Positions 24,284 to 35,356 of a stretch of DNA of 64,000 bases are shown here, in pieces; position 1 is the first letter of the stretch, and every line of letters begins with the position of its first letter. The notes under the pieces were generated by a model that was not told the DNA's origin, searched no databases, and saw only the letters and a list, made by a program, of their open reading frames with translations. The stretch spans positions 69,917,120 through 69,981,119 of the forward strand of contig RSEF01000002.1 in NCBI GenBank assembly GCA_003993805.1, given 5' to 3'. Source of the DNA: Himantopus leucocephalus (lineage: Eukaryota; Chordata; Aves; Charadriiformes; Recurvirostridae). The translations under genes and the position numbers were made by a program.

Positions 24284-24374
24284 AAGAGAATAAAAATTAA
24301 AACTAGCATATCAAGAGGGCAGGTTTTGNAAGAGAATAAAAATTAAAACTAGCATATCAAGGGGGCAGGTTTTG
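24284..24374. repeat. Single-N contig join flanked by duplicated 45 bp
   Basis: The 45 bp at 24284-24328 are repeated at 24330-24374 with one mismatch, and the only base between them is N (24329). This is most simply two overlapping contig ends placed side by side without merging, so the duplication is probably not real. Confidence 0.85.
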
Positions 24375-26526
24375 ATGCCAAAATCACACCGGTCCCCATT
24401 ATTGCTGGATTGCCGCATGGAGAAACACTCCCCAGACCAGCGTGGGGCATATGGCTTCCTCAGGTGTGGAAAGGTGTATGCTCCCTCTGCTCTCACGCAC
24501 AACACCACACCAAGTTGTGCCTTCCAGCAGTACGTGAAGTGCCTGATGTTACTGAAGTTGCAGATGGGTTTTTCTCATTTCTTGTCTCTGGGTTGGGGAA
24601 TGAACATATCAGGTGCCTGCCACATCTAACGGGTGAAAATTAAAACCCACCAGCATAAACACAACATATAAGATAGTGATATTATTAAAGACAACAAAGT
24701 CAAAGAAATGCACCTTGCAGCTGCAGCAGCAAGTGGTGAAGGACGAAGGCGGTGGATGGGAAGGTGCCTTCCCAGAGCAGCTCGTTAGACCCCAGAAGGA
24801 GGCATGAGGGTCTGCCCCCAACCCGGGTGAGTCTTGCTCTGGGAAACTTCCATGGTGCTGGAAAAGGGACCTCAACAAACCGGTCTTGGGTAAACTTCCA
24901 GTTAGCATAAACCATGGGGTGCATGAATGGTAAATCTGGAAATCCAACACTCAGGATAGTATTTTAGGGAAGGCAGCAGAGAGTAGCAGGAAGGTAAAAT
25001 TTAGATTGCTGAGGGGACCTGCTGCATTAGCACAGACCCATCACAACCTAAGGAGGTTTCCTGAGCACTGACGGCTGCCTCCCCACCTGCATCAGGCAGC
25101 TGCATCTCAATGGAGAGATGACACCAGTATGAACGGCTGAAGCCAGGTCGTTGCCCACCAGAACGGGGCGACCTCTGAGCCAGCAGCAGAAAACAGTAAG
25201 TACAAAAGCTGCAGCGTGACAACGGACACATACAAACGCTGCGATGCAAAATGATGCAATTGAGGATCAGTGACTTGTACCGTACGAGCTGAGGCAGCTA
25301 ACTGGTGAAGGCAGCACTGTAGCTCCGCTATCCTCAGAAAGCTTCCCAGTCCCAGCCTCATGGGATCTGCCTGACTCAGGTATTCCTCTCCCATGACCCA
25401 ATTCCACACAAGAACTGGACCTTACTGATAACGGGGATCCACGCATATGGTAAATGATTTTCTCTCTGCTGCCAGTGCTTCAGCCCGTGCTGTCTGCCCA
25501 GCTCGCATTGAAACTGAAAAGAAAAACTGAAAAGAGATGGAGACAGATTTGAGCCCTGTGGGTCTTCAGGGGCGAGTCCTCCAGCAGCAGGGTTGCAGTT
25601 TCTCCTTGTTGAGCACTGCTTTTATCTTTCTAAATTACTTTACTGAATACATCTGCATGCCCTGCCACTTCTCTCAGGCAAAACGGTAGCGTGCGTTGGC
25701 CAGCAATATTGAAAGCCCATAGCGGGATCTGGAAAGGGGTTGGAAATGAGTATTGCCCTGGATGGGAAGAATCCCTCAGGGTCAGCATTTCCCTTTGGCA
25801 TATGTGTTTGAATACAGGTTTTGTGCAGTCTCCTACATTAGATAAGCCTGTAGTTGGCCTCCAGCTGTCTTTGCTTTGATGAGCTCCCCTCTCACTTCAA
25901 ATTTATTGTCCAGCACAGTGCCCCTCTGTTAAGACTGGTATCGCTTGCCATTTTTAAACACAATTAATTAAAACTTCCATAAAATGCAGGAAATGCACAA
26001 TCTTGTAGACAGCAGATCAGCCCTGAATCTTCATAGTAATCTCCCCATAGGGCCTGACCACACGTGTATAAGTATTGTCTTCCTTATATTGGATCTGGTT
26101 TGGACAGAATTGTGGTTTACATTATAACATTCCTGTAAGCAAGGTGACTCTAAACTCTTATTTGCCTTGAGTGGAAGGGTTTAAAATGAGGATTATATCC
26201 TTCTGGCTCTATGTCAGGAAAATATTCATGTGTGTTGCCGTACATGTGGTCTTAGCACATGTTATTGTCAAGCATATGTTTAGGAAATTTCTTTTTAGAG
26301 AGAGGTGAATTTAAGCAGCAGCTTAAGACACATCTTGAACTGGAACATAGTAGATAACATTAATCTGGCCAGATTTCCCTACTGGCGTCTAGTTTATCTA
26401 AGCCATTTGAAGTGCTAGTAGAAGGGAAAAAACACATGATATTAAAAACTTGCTAGCGATGGTGTCTGTACATACTGTAAATGTTTCCTCTGTTGCCTTT
26501 TGATAGTGTTTGTAACACTGAACTGT

Positions 26527-26578
26527 TAATTACAGTCTTGTGTAATCTTGGACTAGTAATTACAGTTTGGTGTAATCT
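26527..26578. repeat. Short tandem duplication, 30-bp period
   Basis: The 22 bp at 26527-26548 (TAATTACAG...TGTAATCT) recur at 26557-26578 with two differences. No N separates them, so this looks like a genuine small duplication. Confidence 0.8.
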
Positions 26579-28828
26579 AACTCCTTAAACTGATTTTTTT
26601 ATTTTTGTTTTTATTCTACTAAACTCTCTGATGCATAAGCTTTTCATTAGTTCTAGTTGCTGTTGACATCAAAATTAGCAAGTAAATTTAGCACAATACA
26701 CTAATGTGCAAATAGAATGCCACTTAATGAGTCTTTGGGGGATTTTTTAGATCATCCTTTTTTCCCCCCTTAAAACTACAGCAGCAATACAAAGCATCTT
26801 TACCTTCTACAGGTGCTAACTGCCATCATGCATTCTTACAGCTTTCTGCTGTGTTTCTGCAGTGGCACAATACAATCTTCACAGTTCAAGCAATAAAATG
26901 ATTAAGTAAGCTGTCACAATATTATGATAAGATAAATCTATGCACCTGGCCCCAGTTTGTTTGCCTTTTACAATTCATCATCAAATTTTATATGGAACGT
27001 GTAAAAACAAAATGCTTTTGACAAGAGGCGGAGATGATCTTGGAGTCCTTTATTAACGTGGATGATGGTAACAGAAGAGTTGTAAATCATTGATATACTG
27101 CTGCTCATTACAGAGATCTTTAAAGATAGTAATAGACACGTTTACAGCACTTAGCATTGTCTAATTCAGCTCAAATAGAAATCAGCTTATAGATGTCTGT
27201 GACATTCTGTCTTAGGTGCTTAGAATGAAAATGATAGAAAATGAGGAGCTGAACAAAAGGCAGTTACCTAACCTGTCCGAGTCCTGAAAGCCTGTAGATT
27301 GCAGGTTATTATAGTGCCTAAATGATAGGAATATTTTAGATAAAAACTTTCTTTTACCTCACTGAAGAGTCACAGATCAAAAAGCAGGGGCTGGAGTGCA
27401 GGGGATAAAAGCCAATTTAGTCTGTCTGCTCTACTTTATTTTTATGTCTTTGCTTTTTCAAAATGGATTCTAATTGTTTCTTGCAACGCTCCTGCCTTTA
27501 GCTCAATACTTCTGAATTCAGTTTATTTTTAAGAATTTGGTCTGGTTCTTTTGCCAGCAGACTCCTGGGATAAAAACAATGCAAGATGCAGGAGTGGCTC
27601 TTTCTAGCTACAACACATGATCAATATAATTCTTAGAGCAAGGAGAAGAATGTGCATGAATGACAGAATAATAAACAGGAAAAAGGCATCAAGCTAAAAG
27701 TGAATAAGAAAGGCAGTTTGAGCCGGGTGTTCTTCTGTGTTTCCAGCTCCCTCAGGAGTGAAGAGGAACAGATTCACATTGCCAACAACAGATTCTGGTC
27801 CTGTTTTAATGCAATGTTTATAGCAGTTATCACAAATGTTTATGAACGCTGATTGTGCAGATTGGTTCAATGACAAAATATAGGATTCAAAGGTACAGGT
27901 ACTATTGAAATAAATCACAGTTTGCCTGAATTACTTGCATATGTCATTTGAAAGTACTGACTGCAAGATTTCAGTTTGGATGCTATAAATGTCATTAAGC
28001 AAGTTTCTGTGCTCTCTGGCATCTTTGGAGTTGCAGTAGTGTAACTGAGATGAGGTTACAGTTTCTCTTCAACACTAGGAGAGAAAGCCACTGCTGCCGC
28101 TAACTTCATTTTTTTTCATCAGCGTCAGTTTCTTTGTGATGCCAATATTCCTCACCCACTGACCACCTTCTCAGGAGCTAGACTAATTCTGTCTGCTAGC
28201 AGAACACACACACAGATTTCCAGGGCCATTAATTATTCAGCGTAAACTGCCAGATGAAAAAAAAATTGTTTCCCAGATGACAGCTCATTGGAGTGGTTTG
28301 AACCAGTCCTCGACACCCTTCCAAGATGGATTAGTTTGGAGGCAACTTCATCTTGCATTTCAGATTCCCAGTTCTTCTACCTTTATTTCTGTTTAAATGA
28401 CTGCCTTTTAAAAATCTTCCTGAAATAAATCATATTGCAGAGAACCCAAAGCCAACAGAAACTTTTGCAGTAACAGAGACGGGACACACAGGAGCCCCTG
28501 AACTCTGCAGGGAGAGGCGGTGCATGATGAAAGAGCTGGAACAGAAACACTCTTACGCAAGAAAATTACTGTTAGGAGAAAGAAGATGGAATCAAACTCA
28601 CATAAACACCTGACCAAATAAAAAATAATCAAAAAGAAGATGCTACTGATAGGCATGAATTTGAACTGTGGTTATCTGCAGAGCTAACAAAAGCCTCGTT
28701 TCTCAAACAGAAAAGAGGAAGTGTTTCGTATAAAGACTATGGAATAATCTGTGCAATTAGCTTCTCTGCACAGATGCTACTCAACTGAATTCAAATTAGG
28801 GAGTAACAACTCCTGTGCTTGCTAGGAT

Positions 28829-28866
28829 TCATCTACATTTGAAGTATTAAATTCAAATGTAGATGA
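28829..28866. repeat. Perfect inverted repeat, 15-bp arms, 8-nt loop
   Basis: TCATCTACATTTGAA (28829-28843) is matched exactly by its reverse complement at 28852-28866, with GTATTAAA between. It lies in unique-looking sequence with no surrounding mobile-element motifs. The stem is too short for a classical pre-miRNA but long for chance, and flanking bases do not extend the pairing. Confidence 0.88.
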
Positions 28867-29754
28867 TCAAACAACAGCATGATTTATCCGTTAGATGTAT
28901 CGAAAGAACCGACCCCGAGGCTTAAAAGTACACATGGATTTAAGCCACTTAATGCAACATGGTACTCCTGCTCTCTTTGATCGCTTCTTAACCTCTTTTT
29001 TATTTTTTAAGATTTCTTTTTGTGTCTTGAGAAACACACGCTACTGATTCATAAGGGGGATTGCTCAAATCCCAACTTCTCCTTTATTTCCCATTTCATT
29101 GTGTGAATGGTTTACATTCCAGCTGAGCACCCCACTTAAACTCTCCCCTCTTGCTCTGCTCTCAACTCGCTGGTCTTGGAAATGGCCAAGCATCTTCCAC
29201 AAGGCGGTGAGCCACTTTGATTCCTACTGACTTGACAACTCAGCCTCTTCTCACGAGATTTGGTCTTGAAACAATTCAGGGTACAGAAAGGTATTATGAA
29301 TGTATTTGTGCTGCAGTGTTCTTCCTGAGACATCGGCAGAAAGTACTTTTTAAACATTGTAGGTCTAAATCTGTATTTATGAAGTGTAGAAAAGAATTGT
29401 GTTTTCCCCCCGCTAAGTATTTTATTCTCTGTGTGAAAAATGCTACTCCCTTTCTTTAATAGTCTTAATGGACAAATACCTTTTCCTCCTGATAATGATT
29501 CATTGTAAACAGAACTTCCCAGTGCATTGGAGAAAACAAACATGTACCAGATGTTAGTCACACTATTTAATGCACTATTGGAAGGTAGCTAGTTATTGTG
29601 ATGATGACTGCAGTATAAAAACCTATGCAGAATAGAAACGAGCAACCAAGAAGCTTTCGAGCCGAAATGAAAATAGGATTAAATTGTCCAACTGTGCAGC
29701 ATTGGTGTTCTATTTTCTTGTACGTAATCTGATAGGCTTCGCATTATTCTCCAG

Positions 29755-29830
29755 AATACTTCATCGGGCCCAATTCATTCTTAGTGTAACTCCATTGACT
29801 TTAATAGACTTGTACAAGAGCTTAGTTTGG
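29755..29830. repeat. Possible ancient amniote interspersed repeat
   Basis: CATCGGGCCCAATTCATTC followed by GTGTAACTCCATTGACTTTA resembles the old repeat class that carries GGGCCCAATTCTG and TAACTCCATTGACTTCAATG motifs in turtle, crocodile and mammal DNA. The copy is short and decayed, and the match is by eye. Confidence 0.4.
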
Positions 29831-30554
29831 TCTATTGTATGTCAGATGTTTTATGCATGCAGCATCATTCCTAGGAGAAGATTACTTAAGGATAAAAATG
29901 TTATCTGCATTTCAAGACATGGTCCATCTTCCAATTGAGACCCAAGAGAGCACAATAAAAATGTCAACAAATTAAGAATTGGCAATCACCCAGGAAAAGA
30001 AGTAAAATGCTTTTTAAAATAGCATTTTTTTTTCCATAGTTCCTTGAGAAACATTTTTACGATGTTGGAGGGAAAGCTGTTTTGTGGGGTTTTTTTGTTT
30101 ATCCTATATTTAATTCATTTCTATCTTCATGATTAAAAAGCTTCAGTCAGCTACAGAGACTAATTAGGCTATGCTATAGCAAGGATTACTGAACTGTAAT
30201 TATTATTTATTCAAATCAGTGGAAGAATTACTGAGGCTTACGTTAAAGACAATAGAAGCTAATGGAGGAAGAAGCAAAGGAGGCCAGTAGTGATTTCAAC
30301 CGCATGTTGTCAACCACCCCAGCAGTACAAAAGTAGCCATCTAATTGACACCCTGAAATAAGGGCCTACTGATATTTGCTTGTGAGTCATTCATTTCAAC
30401 CGTATTTTTAAACACGACCTCTTTTTAAAGAAATATCCTTGGGAAAAATTGCATGTAGGGTATGAACGCGAGTATTACTAGCTGGTTGATGAGAGAAAGT
30501 GCCAGGAAAAAGCTACAGAGGTGTATTTGCCTGGTATTTTCACTGTATTTAAAT

Positions 30555-30578
30555 GGGGGGGGGGTGGGGGGGTGGGGT
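30555..30578 (+). repeat. G-run, possible G-quadruplex
   Basis: Runs of ten, seven and four G separated by single T residues on the + strand. Such a tract can fold into a G-quadruplex and is prone to length errors in sequencing. Confidence 0.8.
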
Positions 30579-33500
30579 GTTGCTCATTCTCAGAAAGACT
30601 CCAGACTGCTGGATTGCTGCAAATGCCCACAGCTTTCCATCTGCAGTTTTAACCTACCAGTTACTTTCAAGCTGCACTTCTAGCATTCAAAAAACAGCTC
30701 CAGCTGTATTTTAATTTCACTCAAAAGTTTCAACGCTCCCAAAATGAAACAGTGCCCACCCGAACGGCCGTTCTGCCCAAGGGCCTCCTTTCCCTCATTC
30801 CCTTCCCTCCGTACACGCTCCAGCTAACAAATTTGTCAGCGCTGGTGCAATCTTCAGGCAAATTATGGTATAGTACTGGGGTTTAATCTAGGCAAAGATC
30901 CTGATCTAGAGATAAACTGGCTGATGCAGGACATTAGTATTAACAGCCCAGATTTATCTTGCTCTGATCTAGAATGCAATGCTCTGATTTATTCTAACAA
31001 AAAAAGTTTTTATTCTGGTCAATCAAAAAATATTTCCATTTTACCCAATTGGGTGAAAATTGAGATTTTGTGGAAACTGTCTTTGCATTTAGTTGTACTT
31101 TCTGCAAATGGGGCCCAACACCACTGAGGACTTTAGGTGCCAGTTAAGAGGTTGGACTTTGAAACAGCAGCCATTTAAATCTGTCACTCCCTTTCTAGTC
31201 CTTCCCTGCTCTCAGGCTCCCAGCTACCAGGCTTGTGTCTTTGCTCCCCTCTTAAAGTCATTCCCCCAAACTCAGGGGAGGTAAAGAAAGCAGGACACAG
31301 GGAGGGGGGAAGTTATTTTCCAGGAGGTATGTCCCACCTCGGCAGCTGTGGAAGCCAATGACAGGTGTGATTTTGTCATTTTAACAATGCATGTATCTTG
31401 CCAAGGAATAATCAATATGTAAAATCACCTTATAGAGATTTTTTTTTCCTTTTGATACAGAAGAGATGTGCTTGTTTTCCTCCTTTGTTGCCGCAATTCA
31501 CATGCATTTCTCTAACTTCATGTTACATACATGAGGAAGGGCACGGTGGCAGGGCACGATCACAGCCTGGGAGGATATCACAAAAGACCTGAGGTGCAGA
31601 CATGGCTCGGGCATGGATGCCTGAATAAAGGTTCAACTTGTAGGACACTGAAGTCTGCACTCCTGCAAACGTGAAATGTGTCGCTTGCCACAGGGATCCA
31701 TGAGCTAAATCCTTTTTTCTTAATGAAAGCACAGTTGTCACTTTCAGGGCACCAGCAATACTGCTCATCTGCATCACTGCCACCATGAAATTTGAGAGAT
31801 GCGTCCATTCGCCTTTACCTCCACAAATACGTGTCCATATAGTCCATTTATCAGAACTTTGCAGTGTTTTCTATACTAGCCTAACAATCCATAACGATTT
31901 CCTTGCTCCCAGCAGTGTGTCACCTTCAGCTCAAACCTGAAGATACAGGTGATAAAAGTTAACGTCCAGATGGATGATATGTATTGAAAACACAATTTTG
32001 TATTGGTAGTTTCATATAATGTGTCTGATTTTTTGTGTCTGTGCTCTGAAATGCTACAACAAAGATGCAGTTTTGCAACATAATCTTCTTATTTGTTTTC
32101 TAAATCTTTCATTCAGATTTATGCAGATGTTCAGTCTGCAGCTAGGCAAAATTTCAGATGGTTGTAGACATAGAAAACATGATCACAAGTGTTTACATAA
32201 GCAAAATCCCTCAGCAATGCTGACTTGAAAACCTGAGCTGACTGTCCCCACTTCATCTCTGCATAGTCGGCTGATTAGCATTCGGTTTTTAACTTACCTC
32301 TTCAAAGTACAGCAAGTGTACAGCTTGGTTCTTCTGAGGCATTTATGAGTTTATACACAGTAGCTGAAATGGAACTTCAGATGTCATCGCACCAATCCCA
32401 TTTGTCCTTGAGCCTGCGTAAAAAGAAAGTGCTGATACACACTTCCACGCTCGGAAAAATGCTCCTGGGTCCTACTGGCAGACACTGCTCCGTTTCGACC
32501 ACTGCTGTTATAAAAGCCCCTTGGAGCAAAGATATCCTTTTTATTTTTGTGTGGTACTTAGCATTGTAATGTCCTGGTCTGTGGCTAGGACCCTGAGATG
32601 CAATGGGAATAGAAATAATGTCATAATAAAGGCACTTGGAAAATTCTGCTCAGCTGGCTTTCTCTTGCAGGAATTTGGCTTTGCTCTTAATGAGGTCATG
32701 TGAAAGGAGCATTGATTTATTTATTCATTATTTTTGCATATGTACAAAAGGGTTCTGGAAGTGCACCCTCAGCACCTTTTACACAGCTACAAATTATCTT
32801 TATAAAAATAACACTAAACCAAAGTGCAGAGCAGCCACTCAAAATAAGTAGTTAAAAATACACTTGGCAAATGAAAAGCTGGAATCACATGTCTATACCA
32901 GTGAGATTCTGCCCCCATCACAGTCATGTTCAGGGAAAAATGAGGGTCTTTATACTGAACTGAACCTATAGGGTCAACAGATACGAGTTCCTTTGGACTG
33001 TGAGAACATGATCAGTTCCAGAGCCTGAAGGCCAGACGTAAGCTCTGTGCAAGAACTTGGGATTTCAAGTGACTTCCTTGGCACAGCGAAGAGGGGTGGT
33101 ATCAGTGTGTCTGTGAGATTCCCTTATATCTTCTGTGTTCCTATCAATCAATAAATTATATCTATTCTTCCAGCTATTTGTGTCTCCAATATTATACCAA
33201 AAAAAAAGGACAAGACTAACACTGGATATGAAATATTGAGATCATTTTCCCATCAACAGCTGTGTATAAGTAAAGGTAGAGCAAAAATTATTGGGTCATT
33301 ACTAGGTTAGAGTCTCTCCTAAGATAGAAATTATGGCTATCTGCTCCTGTTGCATTTCGAAGTGTTTCTTTGGATTACAGTTATATGAAAAATCTAAATA
33401 CTTTATGGAACTAGTTCTGCTGAAAGTTTTAAAATTATCTTCTGGGTGATGTTCACACAGCACAGTACTCTGGAAAGATGTAATGGCTTGGTCATTCAGG

Positions 33501-33714
33501 CTGATTAGTTTTGTCAGGCACTGCAAATTGAGTGATCTTCCTTAGAAGTGGTATTTAGGGCTTTTTTGTTTTGTTTTAAGTATAAAGTACCTTTTTACCT
33601 TGTGGGGTTTTTTTACAAAAAAATGCATCCACATCTGTCTCAGTTACTGATGTAATTCATCAGATGTCACAAGCTACATAAGGATGCACTCAGACGGGAT
33701 TTTGAAGGAGATCA

Positions 33715-34020
33715 TAGAATCATAGAATTGTTAAGGTTGGAAGGGACNNNNNNNNNNNNNNNNNNNNNNNNNNNNNNNNNNNNNNNNNNNNNNNNNNNNN
33801 NNNNNNNNNNNNNNNNNNNNNNNNNNNNNNNNNNNNNNNNNNNNNNNGAACTGGCCCCAGCACTGAGCCCTGGGGAACACCACTAGTGACCAGACACCAA
33901 CTGGATTTAACTCCATTCATCACCACTCTCTGGACATGGCCATGGTTGTCTCTGATGAAATTGTTAAACATTGTTAAATGTTTGGCAAACTCTTGATTGA
34001 CTGCATTCATAAAGTCCATG
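33715..34020 (-). mobile_element. CR1 LINE interrupted by an assembly gap
   Basis: On the + strand the left side (33715-33747) is the reverse complement of the CR1 3' tail (ATCATAGAATCATAGAATTG, then GGTTGGAAGGGAC). The right side (33848-34020) belongs to the reverse transcriptase domain: on the minus strand it encodes a [13 protein letters not shown] motif, the conserved LINE RT signature, preceded by [17 protein letters not shown] residues. Between them are exactly 100 N (33748-33847). RT and tail are normally separated by well over a kilobase of ORF2, so the real element is probably much longer than shown. Confidence 0.9.
33748..33847. other. Assembly gap, 100 N
   Basis: A round-number run of N, the usual placeholder for a gap of unknown size. 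It falls inside a CR1 element, which probably caused the assembly break. Confidence 0.98.
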
Positions 34021-35300
34021 ATTTAAAAAAAAATAATAAATAAATACTTGAAATAGTCTCAGCACTCTTATTTGTGTACTTAACCCAGACAAAATTTCCT
34101 TGTTTCACAACTTTATTTTGCATGAGCTATGGCTGTATGACTTCTTCGGTTTTCCCCTCCTTTATACTGTAATAATAATGTATATGAGAAATCTAAAAGA
34201 CTGTCTGTTAACAAGTGCCACAAAGTTCTTCCATGCCTGACAATTTATAAAAGTAGCCTGCTGCATTCATTTCTAGGATTTCTTCATCTGTCTGATGGAG
34301 ATCTATGTGCAAAATGGAACAGTTCAGCTTTTCTGATCATTCAGCGCCACGTATTCTGTAAACTCTCAGTTTTCAGGCATGTGCAGTAGCAAAATACTAT
34401 ATATGTGTCTGCCTATGTTAATGCCCTGGATAACTAATATTTTGATATTTTTCTACTGAGTATGCAGTGCTATTAAATGAGCAGGTTTGCAGTAGAAAAT
34501 TATTCTTCTCATTTAGATTTTCTGATCTAATGGATATTGCCACATCCATTATTAGACCCTCTGCATGTATACATGATGGATCATAATGGATTTTGTCACA
34601 AGTACAATCACGTCTGTTCATAGTACTGTACTTCAGGCATATCCTTTAGAGAGAACCGTTACTGGAAAATAACAGGCAATTTATTAAAATAAGAGGAAAT
34701 TCTTTTCCCCACCATCCCTACTCAAAAACATGTAGAACTCTGCATGGAAAAAGAAAAATTAAGGGGAAAAAAAAAAAGTTAAAAATAATCTGCATTGTGT
34801 TTGAAGCGCTCCTGTTGCAAACAATGGCAAAAGTCTTTTGTGTGTATATCTAAAAACCGAAAGTTGGTTTCATTTAAATAGAGATTTAAGAAATTGCAAA
34901 CTGATAAGCCTCATCAAAGATAGCTTTCATTTATTTGTTTGCTGAATACTTGATTGTGATTTAATAATCCTGTTCTTGATTTCCTCACTTTACAACTGTA
35001 ACTTGCCATATTGATCTTTTTTGGAATGGTAAGCAACTAAGGGTTCCTTTCAGCCTTTTGATAGTTTTCCAGCCCAGTCTTCCTGCACTCTTTTTTTTCC
35101 TTCCTTTTTATTTGTCATTTTTGTGCCCCTCCACCTTGAAATTGTTAGTTGTAAATTAAAAACCTTGTTTTCTTACATGGGGAAAGGGTGGTGGTTACAA
35201 TTGTAGTATTGTAGTAAGACATGTGCATAGCTTTCTGAAGAAATGTTCTGAGAGCTAATGATTTATTGTCTCCGTTTTCTTCCCCATTTTTTTCTTTCAG
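34021..35300. other. Probable end of the last MCUR1 intron
   Basis: The stretch is AT-rich and has no recognised exon. It ends in a long pyrimidine tract (about 35270-35298) and TTTCTTTCAG at 35291-35300, an excellent splice acceptor that leads directly into the MCUR1 C-terminal codons. Confidence 0.6.
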
Positions 35301-35356
35301 GTTCAGTATTTACATGCCTTACTGTAGCACTAGGATTTTATCGTTTATGGATATAA
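35301..35356 (+). CDS. MCUR1: MCUR1 (CCDC90A) terminal coding exon
   Basis: Right after a strong acceptor (TTTCTTTCAG, ending 35300) comes a short coding segment that, with one G from the previous exon, reads GSVFTCLTVALGFYRLWI and stop (TAA, 35354-35356). This is the C-terminal membrane segment of MCUR1, the mitochondrial calcium uniporter regulator 1 of the DUF1640/CCDC90 family. The paralogue CCDC90B ends in FYRFWK rather than FYRLWI, so MCUR1 fits better. MCUR1 is an inner-membrane protein with a long coiled coil that supports MCU-dependent calcium uptake and respiratory-chain assembly. The exon starts in phase 1 (G|GT). An intact splice site and long 3' UTR argue against a processed copy. 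The earlier exons were not recognised in the window. They may be missed, upstream of it, or absent. Confidence 0.82.

Larger units (their letters stand above)
22371..33714. other. Long non-coding stretch between RNF182 and MCUR1 tail exon
   Basis: No gene is recognised in about 11 kb. If MCUR1 is transcribed into the exon at 35.3 kb, its earlier exons could lie here, but I searched by eye for the conserved DUF1640 coiled-coil segments and did not find them. Small exons could be missed. Local features are a single-N join (24329), a 30-bp tandem duplication (26527-26578), a hairpin (28829-28866), a possible ancient repeat (29755-29830) and a G-run (30555-30578). A short CATAG-free CR1-like ATTCTATG motif at about 23110 may be a trace of a CR1 tail. 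Confidence 0.5.

Noticed and set aside
27215..27292. Acceptor-like CTTAG followed by a charged short frame (VLRMKMIENEELNKRQ)
   Set aside because: It does not align with MCUR1 or another known protein and ends in a stop without a good donor.
29136..29561. 141-codon minus-strand frame
   Set aside because: No domain, no conserved motif and no splice or promoter context; length alone is not convincing in AT-balanced vertebrate DNA.
29785..29815. Residues DFNRLVQEL resembling part of the MCUR1 coiled coil
   Set aside because: The match is only a few residues, has no splice sites, and falls in a segment better explained as an ancient repeat.
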